From contig NZ_FWXV01000001.1 of the NCBI RefSeq assembly GCF_900176515.1, positions 930,001 through 994,000 on the forward strand: DNA of 64,000 nucleotides, read 5' to 3'. The position numbers and the translations under genes were made by a program. Shown one piece after another: positions 32,244 through 41,063 of the stretch. The notes below the pieces were generated by a model that was not told the origin of the DNA, did not search any database, and worked only from the letters and a program-made list of their open reading frames with translations. The DNA is from Kibdelosporangium aridum (GTDB lineage: Bacteria; Actinomycetota; Actinomycetes; Mycobacteriales; Pseudonocardiaceae). Every line of letters starts with the position of its first letter. The stretch's first letter is position 1.

Positions 32244-32276
32244 CGAACAATCGTCCCATGTGCTGGGTATTTATTG

Positions 32277-32296
32277 CAATCCGTACGTACGGATTG
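32277..32296. promoter_or_regulatory. 20-bp perfect palindrome upstream of acnR
   Basis: The arm CAATCCGTAC (32277-32286) is followed directly by its reverse complement (32287-32296). It lies 34 bases before the regulator start and about 150 bases before the divergent sugar-dehydrogenase-like gene. It is a probable operator for a TetR dimer, and could be the acnR autoregulatory site or serve the divergent gene. The sequence is unlike the AcnR box seen near acnA. Confidence 0.65.
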
Positions 32297-32445
32297 ATAC
32301 CTCCGGGGTTTTACAAAGAGTAACAGGGATTGACAGAGGGTCCGCCAAGGGTGTGTGATCCCCCTCATAGATAGGAAACTTTCTTATCTAATTCAGGAAC
32401 TCCGCCGCAGTACCTCCGCCCCGACAATCCCTGTAGGAGGCTTCA

Positions 32446-34689
32446 GTGGCACCCCGTTCCCGATGGCGTGGGACGTTGTCCTGCGTCGCGGCCGGCGTCA
32501 CGGTGCTCGCGTTAGCGCCTGTCGCCGCTGCCGCGCCCGCCGTGCTCGCCGACTATGAAGCAGAGGACGCGACGATCGTCCAAGGCGTGGTCGAGTCCAA
32601 CCACGCCGGGTTCACCGGCCGTGGTTTCGTCAACTACAACAACCAGACCGGCAGTTATGTCGAGTGGACGGTCAACGGACCTGGGGCCGTCGACCTGACC
32701 TTCCGGTTCGCAAACGGCACGACGGTCAACCGGCCGATGGACGTCACGGTCAACGGCACGGCTGTCGCGTCGGGCTTGGCGTTCAACGGAACCGGAGCGT
32801 GGACGACCTGGCAGACCCAGACCACCCGGGCGACCCTCGCGGCAGGCGAGAACAAGATCCGCGCCACGGCCACGACCGCCAACGGCGGGCCGAACGTGGA
32901 CAAACTGATCGTGAACGTTCCGGACAACGAGCCGCCGACGGCGCCACCCAACCTGCGTTCCACAGGCAAGACCCATAACACGACCGCGCTCGCGTGGGAC
33001 GCGGCCAGCGACAACATCGCCGTCACCGCCTACGACGTGCAACGTAACGGGCAGACGGTACAGACAGTCAGCGGGTTGACTGCGAACGTCGGCGGCCTGC
33101 AGCCCGACACCGAATACACCTGGACGGTTGTGGCTAAGGACGCTGCGGGCAACGCGTCCCCGGCTAGCAACAGCGTTACAGTAAGGACAAATCAGGCACC
33201 GCCGAACACCGGCGTGCCGAACCCCGGCCCAGTGACCACGATCGCCAGCGGCGTTGACGTCGTCTGGGGGATCGCGTTCCTGCCGGACGGTTCGGCATTG
33301 TTCAGCGAGCGCAACTCGTTCAACATCTACCGGATCGCCGAAGGCGGAACCAAACAGCTGGCCGGCAAGATTGAGCAGGCAGTCGGCACCGGTGGCGAAG
33401 GCGGCCTGCTCGGCATCGAGCTCTCGCCGACGTTCGCCCAGGACAACTGGGTGTACGTGTACCACACGGCGTCCGAGGGCAACCGGATCATCCGGATCAA
33501 GTACGAGAACGGCCAGCTGGTGCAGAGCTCGTACCAGATCCTGGTGCAGGGCATCGGCAAGAGCCGCTTCCACAACGGCGGCCGCCTGCGCTTCGGCCCG
33601 GACGGCAAGCTCTACGCCACGGCCGGGGACGCGCAGGACACCAGCCGCGCGCAGAACAACAACTCACTCAACGGAAAGATCCTGCGGATCAACGCCGACG
33701 GCACGATCCCGTCGGACAACCCGTTCGGCAACGCGGTGTGGAGCAAGGGACACCGCAACCCGCAGGGCCTGGACTTCGACTCGCAGGGCCGCCTGTGGTC
33801 GTCGGAATTCGGTGCCAGCACACAGGACGAGGTCAACCTGATCACCCGTGGCGGGAACTACGGCTGGCCCAGCTGTGAAGGCACATCAGGCAGCTGCGGC
33901 GGGTTCATCGCACCGAAGAAGACGTGGTCGACCAGCCAGGCCTCACCCAGCGGCCTGACCATCATCAACGACTACGTGTTCGTCGCGACCACGGTCGGCC
34001 AACGCGTCTACCGGATGCGCATCGACAGCAGCAGCAACCTGGTCGAACAGCAAACGTACTTCCAGAACACCTACAACCGGTTGCGTACGGTCGAAGTCGA
34101 CCACCAGGGCGACATCTGGCTGACCACGTCGACCGACAAGGACGGCACCCCCAACAACGACCGGATCCTGCACGTGGACATCCAGTACACCGGAGGCAGT
34201 GACTTCGCGTTGAGCAGTCCGGCATTCGCCGACAACGCGATGATTCCAGCGAAGTACACGTGCGCGGGCGACGGCACGGCGGGCCAGGACCCCTCGCCGC
34301 CACTGGCATGGGGAACCGAGGCAAGCGCGAAGAGCTACGCGATCGTGTTCTCTGACCGCGTGAACAACGGGAACAAGCGGCACTGGATCATCTGGGACAT
34401 CCCGGCGACCACGCAGTCGTTGCCGGAGAACCTCGGCGCGGGCTTCAACGTGCCGAACCAGGGCAGCGCCAAGCAAAAGGCCATGGGCAGCGGAGCGAAT
34501 TCGCAGAAGTACTTCGGCCCGTGTCCTGGCGGTAGCACGAACCCGTACACGTTCACGCTGTACTCGGTGAACGTGGCGACGTTGCCTGGCGTCAGCTCGT
34601 CCAGCGGGCTTGACGTGATCCAGAACGCGATTGTCGCCAACAGCGGGGCGAACACCGTCCTGAGGGGACGGTCAAACGCCTCGACCTGA
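32446..34689 (+). CDS. secreted multidomain protein: CBM, FN3, sugar dehydrogenase-like, PEBP-like
   Basis: A 747-residue exported protein starting at a GTG after TAGGAGG, with a signal peptide cleaved at about residue 30. Domains in order: carbohydrate-binding module of CBM6/35 type (~36-158, TGSYVEWTVNGPG), fibronectin III (~161-247), and a PQQ-type glucose/sorbosone dehydrogenase propeller (~262-576: GGEGGLLGIELSP, HNGGRLRFGPDGKLY with the likely catalytic His, GHRNPQGLDF). A phosphatidylethanolamine-binding/YbhB-like domain ends it (~586-745: DPSPPLAWG, GPCPGGSTNPYTFTLY). It is likely a secreted carbohydrate-binding oxidoreductase. The PEBP-type tail is unusual. Whether it binds PQQ is not shown. 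Confidence 0.88.
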   Translation: MAPRSRWRGTLSCVAAGVTVLALAPVAAAAPAVLADYEAEDATIVQGVVESNHAGFTGRGFVNYNNQTGSYVEWTVNGPGAVDLTFRFANGTTVNRPMDVTVNGTAVASGLAFNGTGAWTTWQTQTTRATLAAGENKIRATATTANGGPNVDKLIVNVPDNEPPTAPPNLRSTGKTHNTTALAWDAASDNIAVTAYDVQRNGQTVQTVSGLTANVGGLQPDTEYTWTVVAKDAAGNASPASNSVTVRTNQAPPNTGVPNPGPVTTIASGVDVVWGIAFLPDGSALFSERNSFNIYRIAEGGTKQLAGKIEQAVGTGGEGGLLGIELSPTFAQDNWVYVYHTASEGNRIIRIKYENGQLVQSSYQILVQGIGKSRFHNGGRLRFGPDGKLYATAGDAQDTSRAQNNNSLNGKILRINADGTIPSDNPFGNAVWSKGHRNPQGLDFDSQGRLWSSEFGASTQDEVNLITRGGNYGWPSCEGTSGSCGGFIAPKKTWSTSQASPSGLTIINDYVFVATTVGQRVYRMRIDSSSNLVEQQTYFQNTYNRLRTVEVDHQGDIWLTTSTDKDGTPNNDRILHVDIQYTGGSDFALSSPAFADNAMIPAKYTCAGDGTAGQDPSPPLAWGTEASAKSYAIVFSDRVNNGNKRHWIIWDIPATTQSLPENLGAGFNVPNQGSAKQKAMGSGANSQKYFGPCPGGSTNPYTFTLYSVNVATLPGVSSSSGLDVIQNAIVANSGANTVLRGRSNAST

Positions 34690-34692
34690 GAC

Positions 34693-34734
34693 GCTCGGGT
34701 GGCCGGACCTTGGCGGCGATCCGGTCACCCGAGC
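34693..34734. terminator. terminator after the sugar-dehydrogenase-like gene
   Basis: GCTCGGGTGGCCGGA (34693-34707) pairs with TCCGGTCACCCGAGC (34720-34734), a 15-bp stem with one G-U pair and a 12-base loop, between two convergent genes. Confidence 0.7.
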
Positions 34735-34807
34735 ACCCGGTAGTTTTCGCCAGGCCCGGTGTCCGCGCGTCGCAGGGACCCGCGCGAACCGGGTCTGGCG
34801 AGTCCAC

Positions 34808-35398
34808 TCAGGAAACCTCGCGCTCGTCCAGCAACCCGTCCACGATGATCCGGGTCGCCCGCTGGATGTCCAGCGCGGGCAACGGACGCGTGAGCACCTC
34901 GGTGATCAGACCGTCCAAACAGGCCAGCAGGATCCGGGCATGCCCCTCTGGATCCGGCGAACCCAGCCGGTCCAGCCAGCGACCACCGAGTTGCCAGTAC
35001 CGCACCGACCAGCCCAGGATCTGATCCGCGATCTCCGGGCGCCACGCGGCTTCAAGGAAGATCGCGCGCCGCGCCAGCGTCAACTCCCTCGCTTGGTCGG
35101 TCATGTACAGCACCATGTCGGTCAGCCTGCGGGCGAACGCCTCGCGGTCGACCACGCCTTCGACCTTGCCGAGCAGGTCGCCCAGCAGCGACTGCTCGGT
35201 CTTCACCAGATGCCCGAGCACGCCTTGGATCAGCGCGTCTCGGGTGCGGAAGTGGTTGGACGTGCTGCCTTTGGGCAGTTCGGCCGCGGCGTCGACGGAC
35301 AGGTGGGTGAGCGCCCGCGGCCCGCCCCTGGCCAGCACGGACACGGCCCCGATCAGGATCTCGTTACGGCGGGTAGGCACCCGTGAATAGTACTGCAT
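34808..35398 (-). CDS. TetR family regulator
   Basis: A 196-residue TetR protein (helix-turn-helix LTHLSVDAAAELPKGSTSNH, about residues 30-49) with a standard C-terminal ligand domain. It is divergent from the SDR gene 58 bases away, which is its most likely target; no clean palindrome could be picked out in that gap. Ligand unknown. Confidence 0.87.
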   Translation of the reverse strand: MQYYSRVPTRRNEILIGAVSVLARGGPRALTHLSVDAAAELPKGSTSNHFRTRDALIQGVLGHLVKTEQSLLGDLLGKVEGVVDREAFARRLTDMVLYMTDQARELTLARRAIFLEAAWRPEIADQILGWSVRYWQLGGRWLDRLGSPDPEGHARILLACLDGLITEVLTRPLPALDIQRATRIIVDGLLDEREVS

Positions 35399-35456
35399 TT
35401 GTAGTTTTCGTGAACCATGTCAGCACCTGTCAGGGTTCGTGTCCATCTTGGGAGCC

Positions 35457-36371
35457 ATGACAGACCTCAAGGGCAAGGTGGCGTTGGTCGCGGGCGGGAC
35501 CCGCGGCGCGAGCCGGGCGATCGCTGTCGAACTCGGTCGTGCCGGCGCTTTCGTGTATGTCACCGGCCGCAGCTCGGGCACCAACCGCTCCGAAGTGGAC
35601 CGTCCGGAGACGATCGAGCAGACGCTCGAGCTGATCGAACAGGCGGGTGGCAAGGGCACGGCCATCCGGGTCGACCACCTGGAACGTGACCAGGTCGAGG
35701 GCCTGGCCCAGCGGATCGACCGGGAGCACGGACGGCTGGACATCCTCGTCGACGGCATCTGGGGCGGCGACGCCTACCTCGGCTGGGGCAAGTCGATCTG
35801 GGAGCAGCCGCTCAACGAGACACTCCGGATGATCCGGCTGGGAATCGACGCGCACCTGATCACAAGCCACCACCTGTTCCCGCTGATCATCCGCAACCCG
35901 GGTGGTCTTGTCGTGGAGATGACCGATGGCACGGAGGAGTACAACGCCAACTATCGCGCGTACGGGTCGTTGGGCTTCTACTTGGCTAAGGCGACGTCGC
36001 ATCCGTTGGTGAAAGGGGAGGCGTTCCAGACCAAGGAATACGGCACGACTGTCGTCGCCGTGACACCAGGATGGATGCGGTCCGAGGCGATGCTGGACGC
36101 GTACGGCGTGACTGAGGACAACTGGCGTGACGCGACGAAGAAGGTGCCGTACTTCGTGATCTCGGAGACGCCGACGTTCACCGGTCGCACGGTCGCGGCG
36201 TTGGCGGCGGACCCGGACAAGACGCGGTTCTCCGGTCAGACGCTCAGCAGCGGTCAGCTGGCGAAGATCTACCAGATCGACGACGTCGACGGCAGCAGGC
36301 CGGACTGTTGGCGGTACATCGACGAGGTGCAGGACTTGGGCAAGGACCCGGACCCGGCCGGTTACCGGTGA
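35457..36371 (+). CDS. short-chain dehydrogenase/reductase with atypical active site
   Basis: A 304-residue SDR. The NAD(P) motif VAGGTRGASRAIA (about residues 11-23) and the Arg of TGRSSG favour NADP(H). The usual catalytic YxxxK is not present: at the expected place the sequence reads GSLGFYLAKA, with Phe four residues before Lys and Tyr three before it, and the Ser position reads TDG. It may use a shifted Tyr or be catalytically altered. ATG 35457 follows TTGGGAGCC. It is divergent from a TetR gene and overlaps the convergent WYL gene by 10 bases. Confidence 0.85.
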   Translation: MTDLKGKVALVAGGTRGASRAIAVELGRAGAFVYVTGRSSGTNRSEVDRPETIEQTLELIEQAGGKGTAIRVDHLERDQVEGLAQRIDREHGRLDILVDGIWGGDAYLGWGKSIWEQPLNETLRMIRLGIDAHLITSHHLFPLIIRNPGGLVVEMTDGTEEYNANYRAYGSLGFYLAKATSHPLVKGEAFQTKEYGTTVVAVTPGWMRSEAMLDAYGVTEDNWRDATKKVPYFVISETPTFTGRTVAALAADPDKTRFSGQTLSSGQLAKIYQIDDVDGSRPDCWRYIDEVQDLGKDPDPAGYR

Positions 36372-37321
36372 CGGTCCCACATCCGCCGTGCGGCGTCCGC
36401 GAAGGCGGCCCGCACGGCTTGCGGCTCGATCACCTCCACCTCGATGCCCAGGGCGAGTAGCTGGCCCGCGGCGATGTCCGGGCGTTCCAGGCCCAGTTCG
36501 ACCTCGGTCCAGCCATCCGGGCCGGGTGGCTGGGCCTCGGCCAGCGCCTGCGATGCCACGTCGGGGTCGACGACGACCGGCAGCGCGCGGACACCGACCG
36601 GGCTGAGCCGTACGCGCACTTTCACCTGCTGCAGCGAGCGTTCGAACTGGGCCGACGACTGTTGCCACCAGCTCGTCAGGTCGAAGTCCGTTGGCCGGTC
36701 GAAGCGTGCGTCGAGTTCTTCGACCGTGGCGATCCGGCTGACGCGATAGGTCCGGACGCTGCCCTCGACGCGGGCGACGAGGTACCAGACACCTGCTTTG
36801 AGTACGAGCCCGAGCGGGTCGAGTACGCGTTCGACCTTGCGCTCGCCGTAGGTGATGCGGATCTGCTGTTGCTCCCATACCGCACGCGCGACGTCGGCGA
36901 GGTGCTCGGCTTCCTCCTCGCGTTTGAACCAACCCGGGGCGTCGAGGTGGAAACGTTGCGCCACGTGCTGCGCATGGTCGCGCAGCGGAGCTGGCAGCGT
37001 GGCCGACACTTTGGCGTGCGCGGCCGATACGGCGGTGCCCAGGCCCAGTTCGGCCAGGGCCCGGGGGACGCCCATCGCGAAGATCGCCACGGCCTCCCGC
37101 GAGGTCAGGCCGTCCAGCCTGGTGCGCCATCCGTCGACCAGCCGCACGCCGCCGTTGCGACCTGGTTCGGTCCAGATGGGCACGCCGGTGGCCTGCAACG
37201 CGGCGATGTCGCGGTGCATGGTCCGCTCCGACACCTCCAGCGCCTCGGCCAGCTCGGCGATCGTCGCACTGCGCTTGCTCTGCAGCGTGAACAGCAGGGC
37301 GACCAGGCGTTCGGCTCGCAT
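36362..37321 (-). CDS. WYL domain (YafY-type) transcriptional regulator
   Basis: A 319-residue regulator with N-terminal helix-turn-helix (RSATIAELAEALEVSERTMH, about residues 17-36), a central WYL domain (VRTYRVSRIATVEELDARFD) and WCX-type C-terminus. WYL domains bind small ligands or nucleic acid and control stress or catabolic genes. ATG 37321 is used; ATG 37333 adds four residues. It is divergent from an FAD monooxygenase gene with an inverted repeat in the 49-base gap. Confidence 0.87.
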   Translation of the reverse strand: MRAERLVALLFTLQSKRSATIAELAEALEVSERTMHRDIAALQATGVPIWTEPGRNGGVRLVDGWRTRLDGLTSREAVAIFAMGVPRALAELGLGTAVSAAHAKVSATLPAPLRDHAQHVAQRFHLDAPGWFKREEEAEHLADVARAVWEQQQIRITYGERKVERVLDPLGLVLKAGVWYLVARVEGSVRTYRVSRIATVEELDARFDRPTDFDLTSWWQQSSAQFERSLQQVKVRVRLSPVGVRALPVVVDPDVASQALAEAQPPGPDGWTEVELGLERPDIAAGQLLALGIEVEVIEPQAVRAAFADAARRMWDRHR

Positions 37322-37332
37322 GGCCCAGATCA

Positions 37333-37360
37333 TACTACGAGCCGAACTATGGTTGTAGTA
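37333..37360. promoter_or_regulatory. inverted repeat between WYL regulator and monooxygenase genes
   Basis: TACTAC (37333-37338), 16 bases, GTAGTA (37355-37360), perfect 6-bp arms in the 49-base divergent gap. Probable regulator binding site controlling both genes. Confidence 0.5.
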
Positions 37361-37370
37361 GCCTCGGTTC

Positions 37371-38402
37371 ATGGACATTACCGTGGTAGGCGGCGGGATC
37401 GGCGGGTTGGCGTGCGCAGTCGCGCTGACCAAGGCGGGGCGCCCAGTACGTGTGCTGGAGCGCCGTGACGCGTTAGCGGACGCGGGGACTGCGCTGGGTA
37501 TGTGGCCCAACGCCTTACGCGCCCTGGACGGGCTGGGGTTGGGCGACAAAGTCCGTCAAATCGGTGTGGTGCAAGCGGAAGCCGTGTTCCGACGGCCGGA
37601 TGGCCGTCCGCTTGCCCGAATTCGGCCACGGAATGCCGTTGTGCTGATATCCCGCGGCGCGCTCACCCAGTTGCTGCATGATGCATTGCCGTCCGAAGTG
37701 CTGAGAACCGGGATCGAAGTGTCTGATGTGGACAGTTTGGCCGCCTCCGGTGGTGTCGTCGTCGGCGCCGACGGCATCAACAGCGTCGTGCGCAAGACGT
37801 GTTTCGGTGACGCGTATGGACTTCGGTACTCCGGATATTCGGCGTGGCGCGGCATCGTGCCAGGCGAGTACGGCCCCAGCGGCGAGATTCTGGGCCGTGG
37901 GGCCAAGTTCGGGGTCACCGGCGTGGAGGGTGGCCGGACGAACTGGTTCGCTCCGGTATGGTCACCCGCTGGTTTGCGTCATGCCGACCGGCATTTGCCG
38001 GAACTTCACCGGATATTCGGCAAGTGGTGTGACCCGGTTCCGCAAATCCTTGCGGCCACGGACGAATCGGACATCATCCGGCACGACCTCTACTACGTCG
38101 GGCCACGACTGCGCTCGTACGTGCGGGATCGTGTTGCCCTGGTGGGTGATGCGGCCCACGCCATGACTCCCGACCTCGGGCAGGGCGCTTGTCAGGCGTT
38201 GGAGGACGGCGCTGTGCTGGGCCGTTGTCTGGCGACAATGTCCGACACGGACCAGGCGCTGCGTCGCTACGATTCGTTGCGCCGCAAGGCTTCCCAGCGT
38301 GTCGCGGGCACCGCGCGACTGGTCGGCCAAGCAACCATGCGGCCAGGGATGGTCTTTCCGCGTGACACGTTGCTCCGTACCGCCGATTTCCTGATGCGCT
38401 GA
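37371..38402 (+). CDS. FAD-dependent monooxygenase
   Basis: A 343-residue single-component flavin hydroxylase of the PHBH/salicylate-hydroxylase type. Motifs: GGGIGGLACAVALTKAG (residues 7-23) for the ADP part of FAD, GADGINSVVRKT (DG motif, about residue 130) and ALVGDAAHAMTPDLGQGA (GD motif, about residue 255). It would hydroxylate an aromatic or polyketide-like substrate with NAD(P)H. At 343 residues it is shorter than most (380-420). Its expression is probably controlled by the divergent WYL regulator. Confidence 0.9.
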   Translation: MDITVVGGGIGGLACAVALTKAGRPVRVLERRDALADAGTALGMWPNALRALDGLGLGDKVRQIGVVQAEAVFRRPDGRPLARIRPRNAVVLISRGALTQLLHDALPSEVLRTGIEVSDVDSLAASGGVVVGADGINSVVRKTCFGDAYGLRYSGYSAWRGIVPGEYGPSGEILGRGAKFGVTGVEGGRTNWFAPVWSPAGLRHADRHLPELHRIFGKWCDPVPQILAATDESDIIRHDLYYVGPRLRSYVRDRVALVGDAAHAMTPDLGQGACQALEDGAVLGRCLATMSDTDQALRRYDSLRRKASQRVAGTARLVGQATMRPGMVFPRDTLLRTADFLMR

Positions 38403-38502
38403 GTAATCACCGCTGGACCGAGGGCGCTCGTAAGTTCTTCGCAATGCTTTTGTCGTACCCCGGGGGTAGCGTCGGAGGCGGTCTGAGCGAAGGAGTGCAA
38501 GA

Positions 38503-39732
38503 GTGACCATATTGCGGGACACGCCCATCAACGGGCCGGAGTTTCGCCCGCTGCGTGAGCGGGTGGAAGCCGAGGCCTACGTCGCTTCCGTCTGTTTCAA
38601 GCACGGCCCACCGAGGCTCATCGGCGTCGAGCTCGAATGGACAGTCCACTACGTCGATGATCCCCAGCGTCAGCTGACCGCCCAAGTGCTTCGGGAGGCA
38701 CTCGGCGACCACGCACCTCCCACGTTGCGTGCAGACAGTCCCCAAATTTCCCTGCCAGGTGGCTCACCGCTCACCGCCGAGCCCGGCGGTCAGGTCGAGA
38801 TCTCGGCTCAGCCGGAGGATTCCCTGACCGACCTGTACGCCACCGTCACCCAGGACACCGAATACCTGACGGGCCTGCTCGCGGCTCATGGCCTCGCGCT
38901 GGGCACGTCGGCGATCGATCCCTATCGGACTCCTCAGCGAATTCTCGGCACGCCGCGCTACAAGGCGATGGAGAAGGCGTTCGCTCCGCTGGGCACCGAC
39001 GGCGTCACAATGATGTGCAGCACCGCCGGATTCCAGGTGTGTGTGGACGCAGGCGAACAGCAGGACCATGCCGCGCGGTGGACGGCCGTGCACGTGCTCG
39101 GTCCGCCGTTGAGTGCGCTGTTCGCCAACTCGCCCCAGATGCTCGGCCGGCGAACCGGTTGGGTGTCCAACCGGCTGCGCACGGTGCTGGGCACCGACCC
39201 GGTCCGCACGTATCCGAGTGAGATCACCGGCGATCCGGCCACCAACTGGGCGCGTCGCGTGCTGGAGACGCCGTTGTTATGCGTCCGCCGCGACGACGAG
39301 TGCTGGGACGCGCCGCCCGCTGTCACGTTCTCCGACTGGGTCACCGGGCGGGCCGACCTCGGCCGGGTGCCGACCATCGCCGATCTGGAGTACCACATCT
39401 CCACGCTGTTCCCGCCCGTGCGGGCGCACGGCTACCTGGAGGTCCGGTACATCGACGCGCAGGAAGGTGACCGCTGGCTCGCCCCTGCCGCCCTGCTCGT
39501 CGCCCTGCTCAGCAAGGTCGACGAGGTGATCGACATCTGCATGCCGGTCGCGGACCGCTGGCTGACCGCGGCGCGCGACGGGCTGCGTGATCCTGAGCTT
39601 GCCCGTACTGCCGCCAGGATCGCCGAGCTGGGCCTGGGCGCCCTCGGCGTCACCGGACTGCCGCCGCATCTCGCGCAGCTGGTGACCAGCGATATCGAAC
39701 GCAGGTTGCGGGACGGGAGGAACCAGGGATGA
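38503..39732 (+). CDS. egtA: ergothioneine biosynthesis glutamate-cysteine ligase EgtA
   Basis: A 409-residue ATP-dependent ligase of the GCS2 type that joins glutamate and cysteine to gamma-glutamylcysteine, the sulfur donor for EgtB. The N-terminal GVELEWTVHY (substrate/metal-binding Glu residues) and STAGFQVCVDAG are typical. It starts at a GTG after GGAGTGCAAG. ATG of egtB overlaps its stop by 4 bases. First gene of a four-gene operon. Confidence 0.93.
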   Translation: MTILRDTPINGPEFRPLRERVEAEAYVASVCFKHGPPRLIGVELEWTVHYVDDPQRQLTAQVLREALGDHAPPTLRADSPQISLPGGSPLTAEPGGQVEISAQPEDSLTDLYATVTQDTEYLTGLLAAHGLALGTSAIDPYRTPQRILGTPRYKAMEKAFAPLGTDGVTMMCSTAGFQVCVDAGEQQDHAARWTAVHVLGPPLSALFANSPQMLGRRTGWVSNRLRTVLGTDPVRTYPSEITGDPATNWARRVLETPLLCVRRDDECWDAPPAVTFSDWVTGRADLGRVPTIADLEYHISTLFPPVRAHGYLEVRYIDAQEGDRWLAPAALLVALLSKVDEVIDICMPVADRWLTAARDGLRDPELARTAARIAELGLGALGVTGLPPHLAQLVTSDIERRLRDGRNQG

Positions 39733-41060
39733 CCGCGTTCAGCGAGCTTGAAACGGAGAAGATGCGCGATCGGGTCGCGCAGCAGCTGGCCCGGTCGCGC
39801 GCCCGCAGTACCGCACTGACCGACGCGGTGGACGAGCACGACCTGGTCCGTCAGCACTCGAAACTGATGTCCCCGCTGGTGTGGGACTTCGCGCACATCG
39901 GCAACCAGGAGGAGCTGTGGCTCGTCCGTGACGTCGGCGGCCGGGAGCCGGTCCGTGAGGACATCGACAACATGTACGACGCGTTCCAGCATCCCCGTGC
40001 TGACAGGCCGGCCCTGCCGTTGCTGTCACCGGTCGAGACGCGGTCGTACGTGCGTGAGGTCCGGGACAAGGTGATGGACGTGCTGGCCAGCACGCCGCTG
40101 GAAGGCCGCAAGCTGGTCGAGAACGCGTTCGCGTTCGGCATGATCGTGCAACACGAACAGCAGCACAACGAGACCATGCTTGCCACGCATCAGCTGCGAA
40201 CCGGCGACCCGGTGCTGCACGCGCCATTACCACCCGCACCGCCCGGCCCGGTGATCAACCGCGAGATACTGGTGCCCGCGGGTCCGTTCACCATGGGGAC
40301 CTCGGTCGAGCCATGGGCCTTGGACAACGAACGCCCGGCGCATCAGGTGCATGTGGACGCCTTCGTCATCGACAAGTACCCGGTGACCAACGCGATGTAC
40401 TTGGAGTTCGTCACGTCTGGCGGCTACGACCAGCAGCAGTGGTGGAGCGAGGAAGGCTGGGCCTACCGGCAGAAGGCCAACCTGGCCGCACCGAGGTTCT
40501 GGGTGCGGGACGGGGATCGCTGGCTGCGCAACGGTTTCGGCGCGGTCGAACCACTCGTGCTCGACGAACCCGTTGTGCACGTGTGTTTCTACGAAGCCGA
40601 GGCGTTCGCGGCATGGGCGGGCAAGCGGCTGCCCACCGAAGCGGAATGGGAGAAGGCCGCGCGCTTCGACCCGGACACCGGACGGTCCCGCAGATACCCG
40701 TGGGGCGACGAGGATCCCGGGCCCGAGCACGCCAACCTCGGGCAGGCGCACCTACGTCCGGCACGGATCGGCGCGTACCCGCACGGTGAGTCCGCGTTCG
40801 GGGTGGCGCAGATGATCGGTGACGTGTGGGAGTGGACGAGCAGCGACTTCCATGCCTACCCGGGGTTTGTGGCGTTCCCGTACCGCGAGTACTCCGAAGT
40901 GTTCTTCGGTCCGGACTACAAGATGCTGCGCGGTGGGTCGTTCGGCGCGGACGCGGCGGCCTGCCGTGGCACGTTCCGCAACTGGGACTACCCGATCCGC
41001 AGGCAGATCTTCAGTGGATTCCGGCTCGCCCGGGACCCCAGGCCCGACGAACTGCGCTGA
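39729..41060 (+). CDS. egtB: ergothioneine biosynthesis sulfoxide synthase EgtB
   Basis: A 443-residue non-heme iron enzyme that attaches gamma-glutamylcysteine sulfur to hercynine with oxygen. N-terminal DinB-like domain supplies the iron ligands: His near residue 56 (DFAHIGNQEE) and HxxxHxE with His142, His146 and Glu148 (HEQQHNE). The C-terminal FGE-sulfatase domain (about 180-440) shows FVIDKYPVTNAMYLEFV and GGSFGADAAACRGTFRNW. Length matches the family. Coupled to egtA by a 4-base overlap and 3 bases from egtC. Confidence 0.95.
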   Translation: MTAFSELETEKMRDRVAQQLARSRARSTALTDAVDEHDLVRQHSKLMSPLVWDFAHIGNQEELWLVRDVGGREPVREDIDNMYDAFQHPRADRPALPLLSPVETRSYVREVRDKVMDVLASTPLEGRKLVENAFAFGMIVQHEQQHNETMLATHQLRTGDPVLHAPLPPAPPGPVINREILVPAGPFTMGTSVEPWALDNERPAHQVHVDAFVIDKYPVTNAMYLEFVTSGGYDQQQWWSEEGWAYRQKANLAAPRFWVRDGDRWLRNGFGAVEPLVLDEPVVHVCFYEAEAFAAWAGKRLPTEAEWEKAARFDPDTGRSRRYPWGDEDPGPEHANLGQAHLRPARIGAYPHGESAFGVAQMIGDVWEWTSSDFHAYPGFVAFPYREYSEVFFGPDYKMLRGGSFGADAAACRGTFRNWDYPIRRQIFSGFRLARDPRPDELR

Positions 41061-41063
41061 GAA

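Noticed and set aside
35430..37130. 566-codon minus-strand frame across the SDR and WYL genes
   Set aside because: It is antisense to two well-supported genes and shows only Arg/Pro/Gly-rich sequence.
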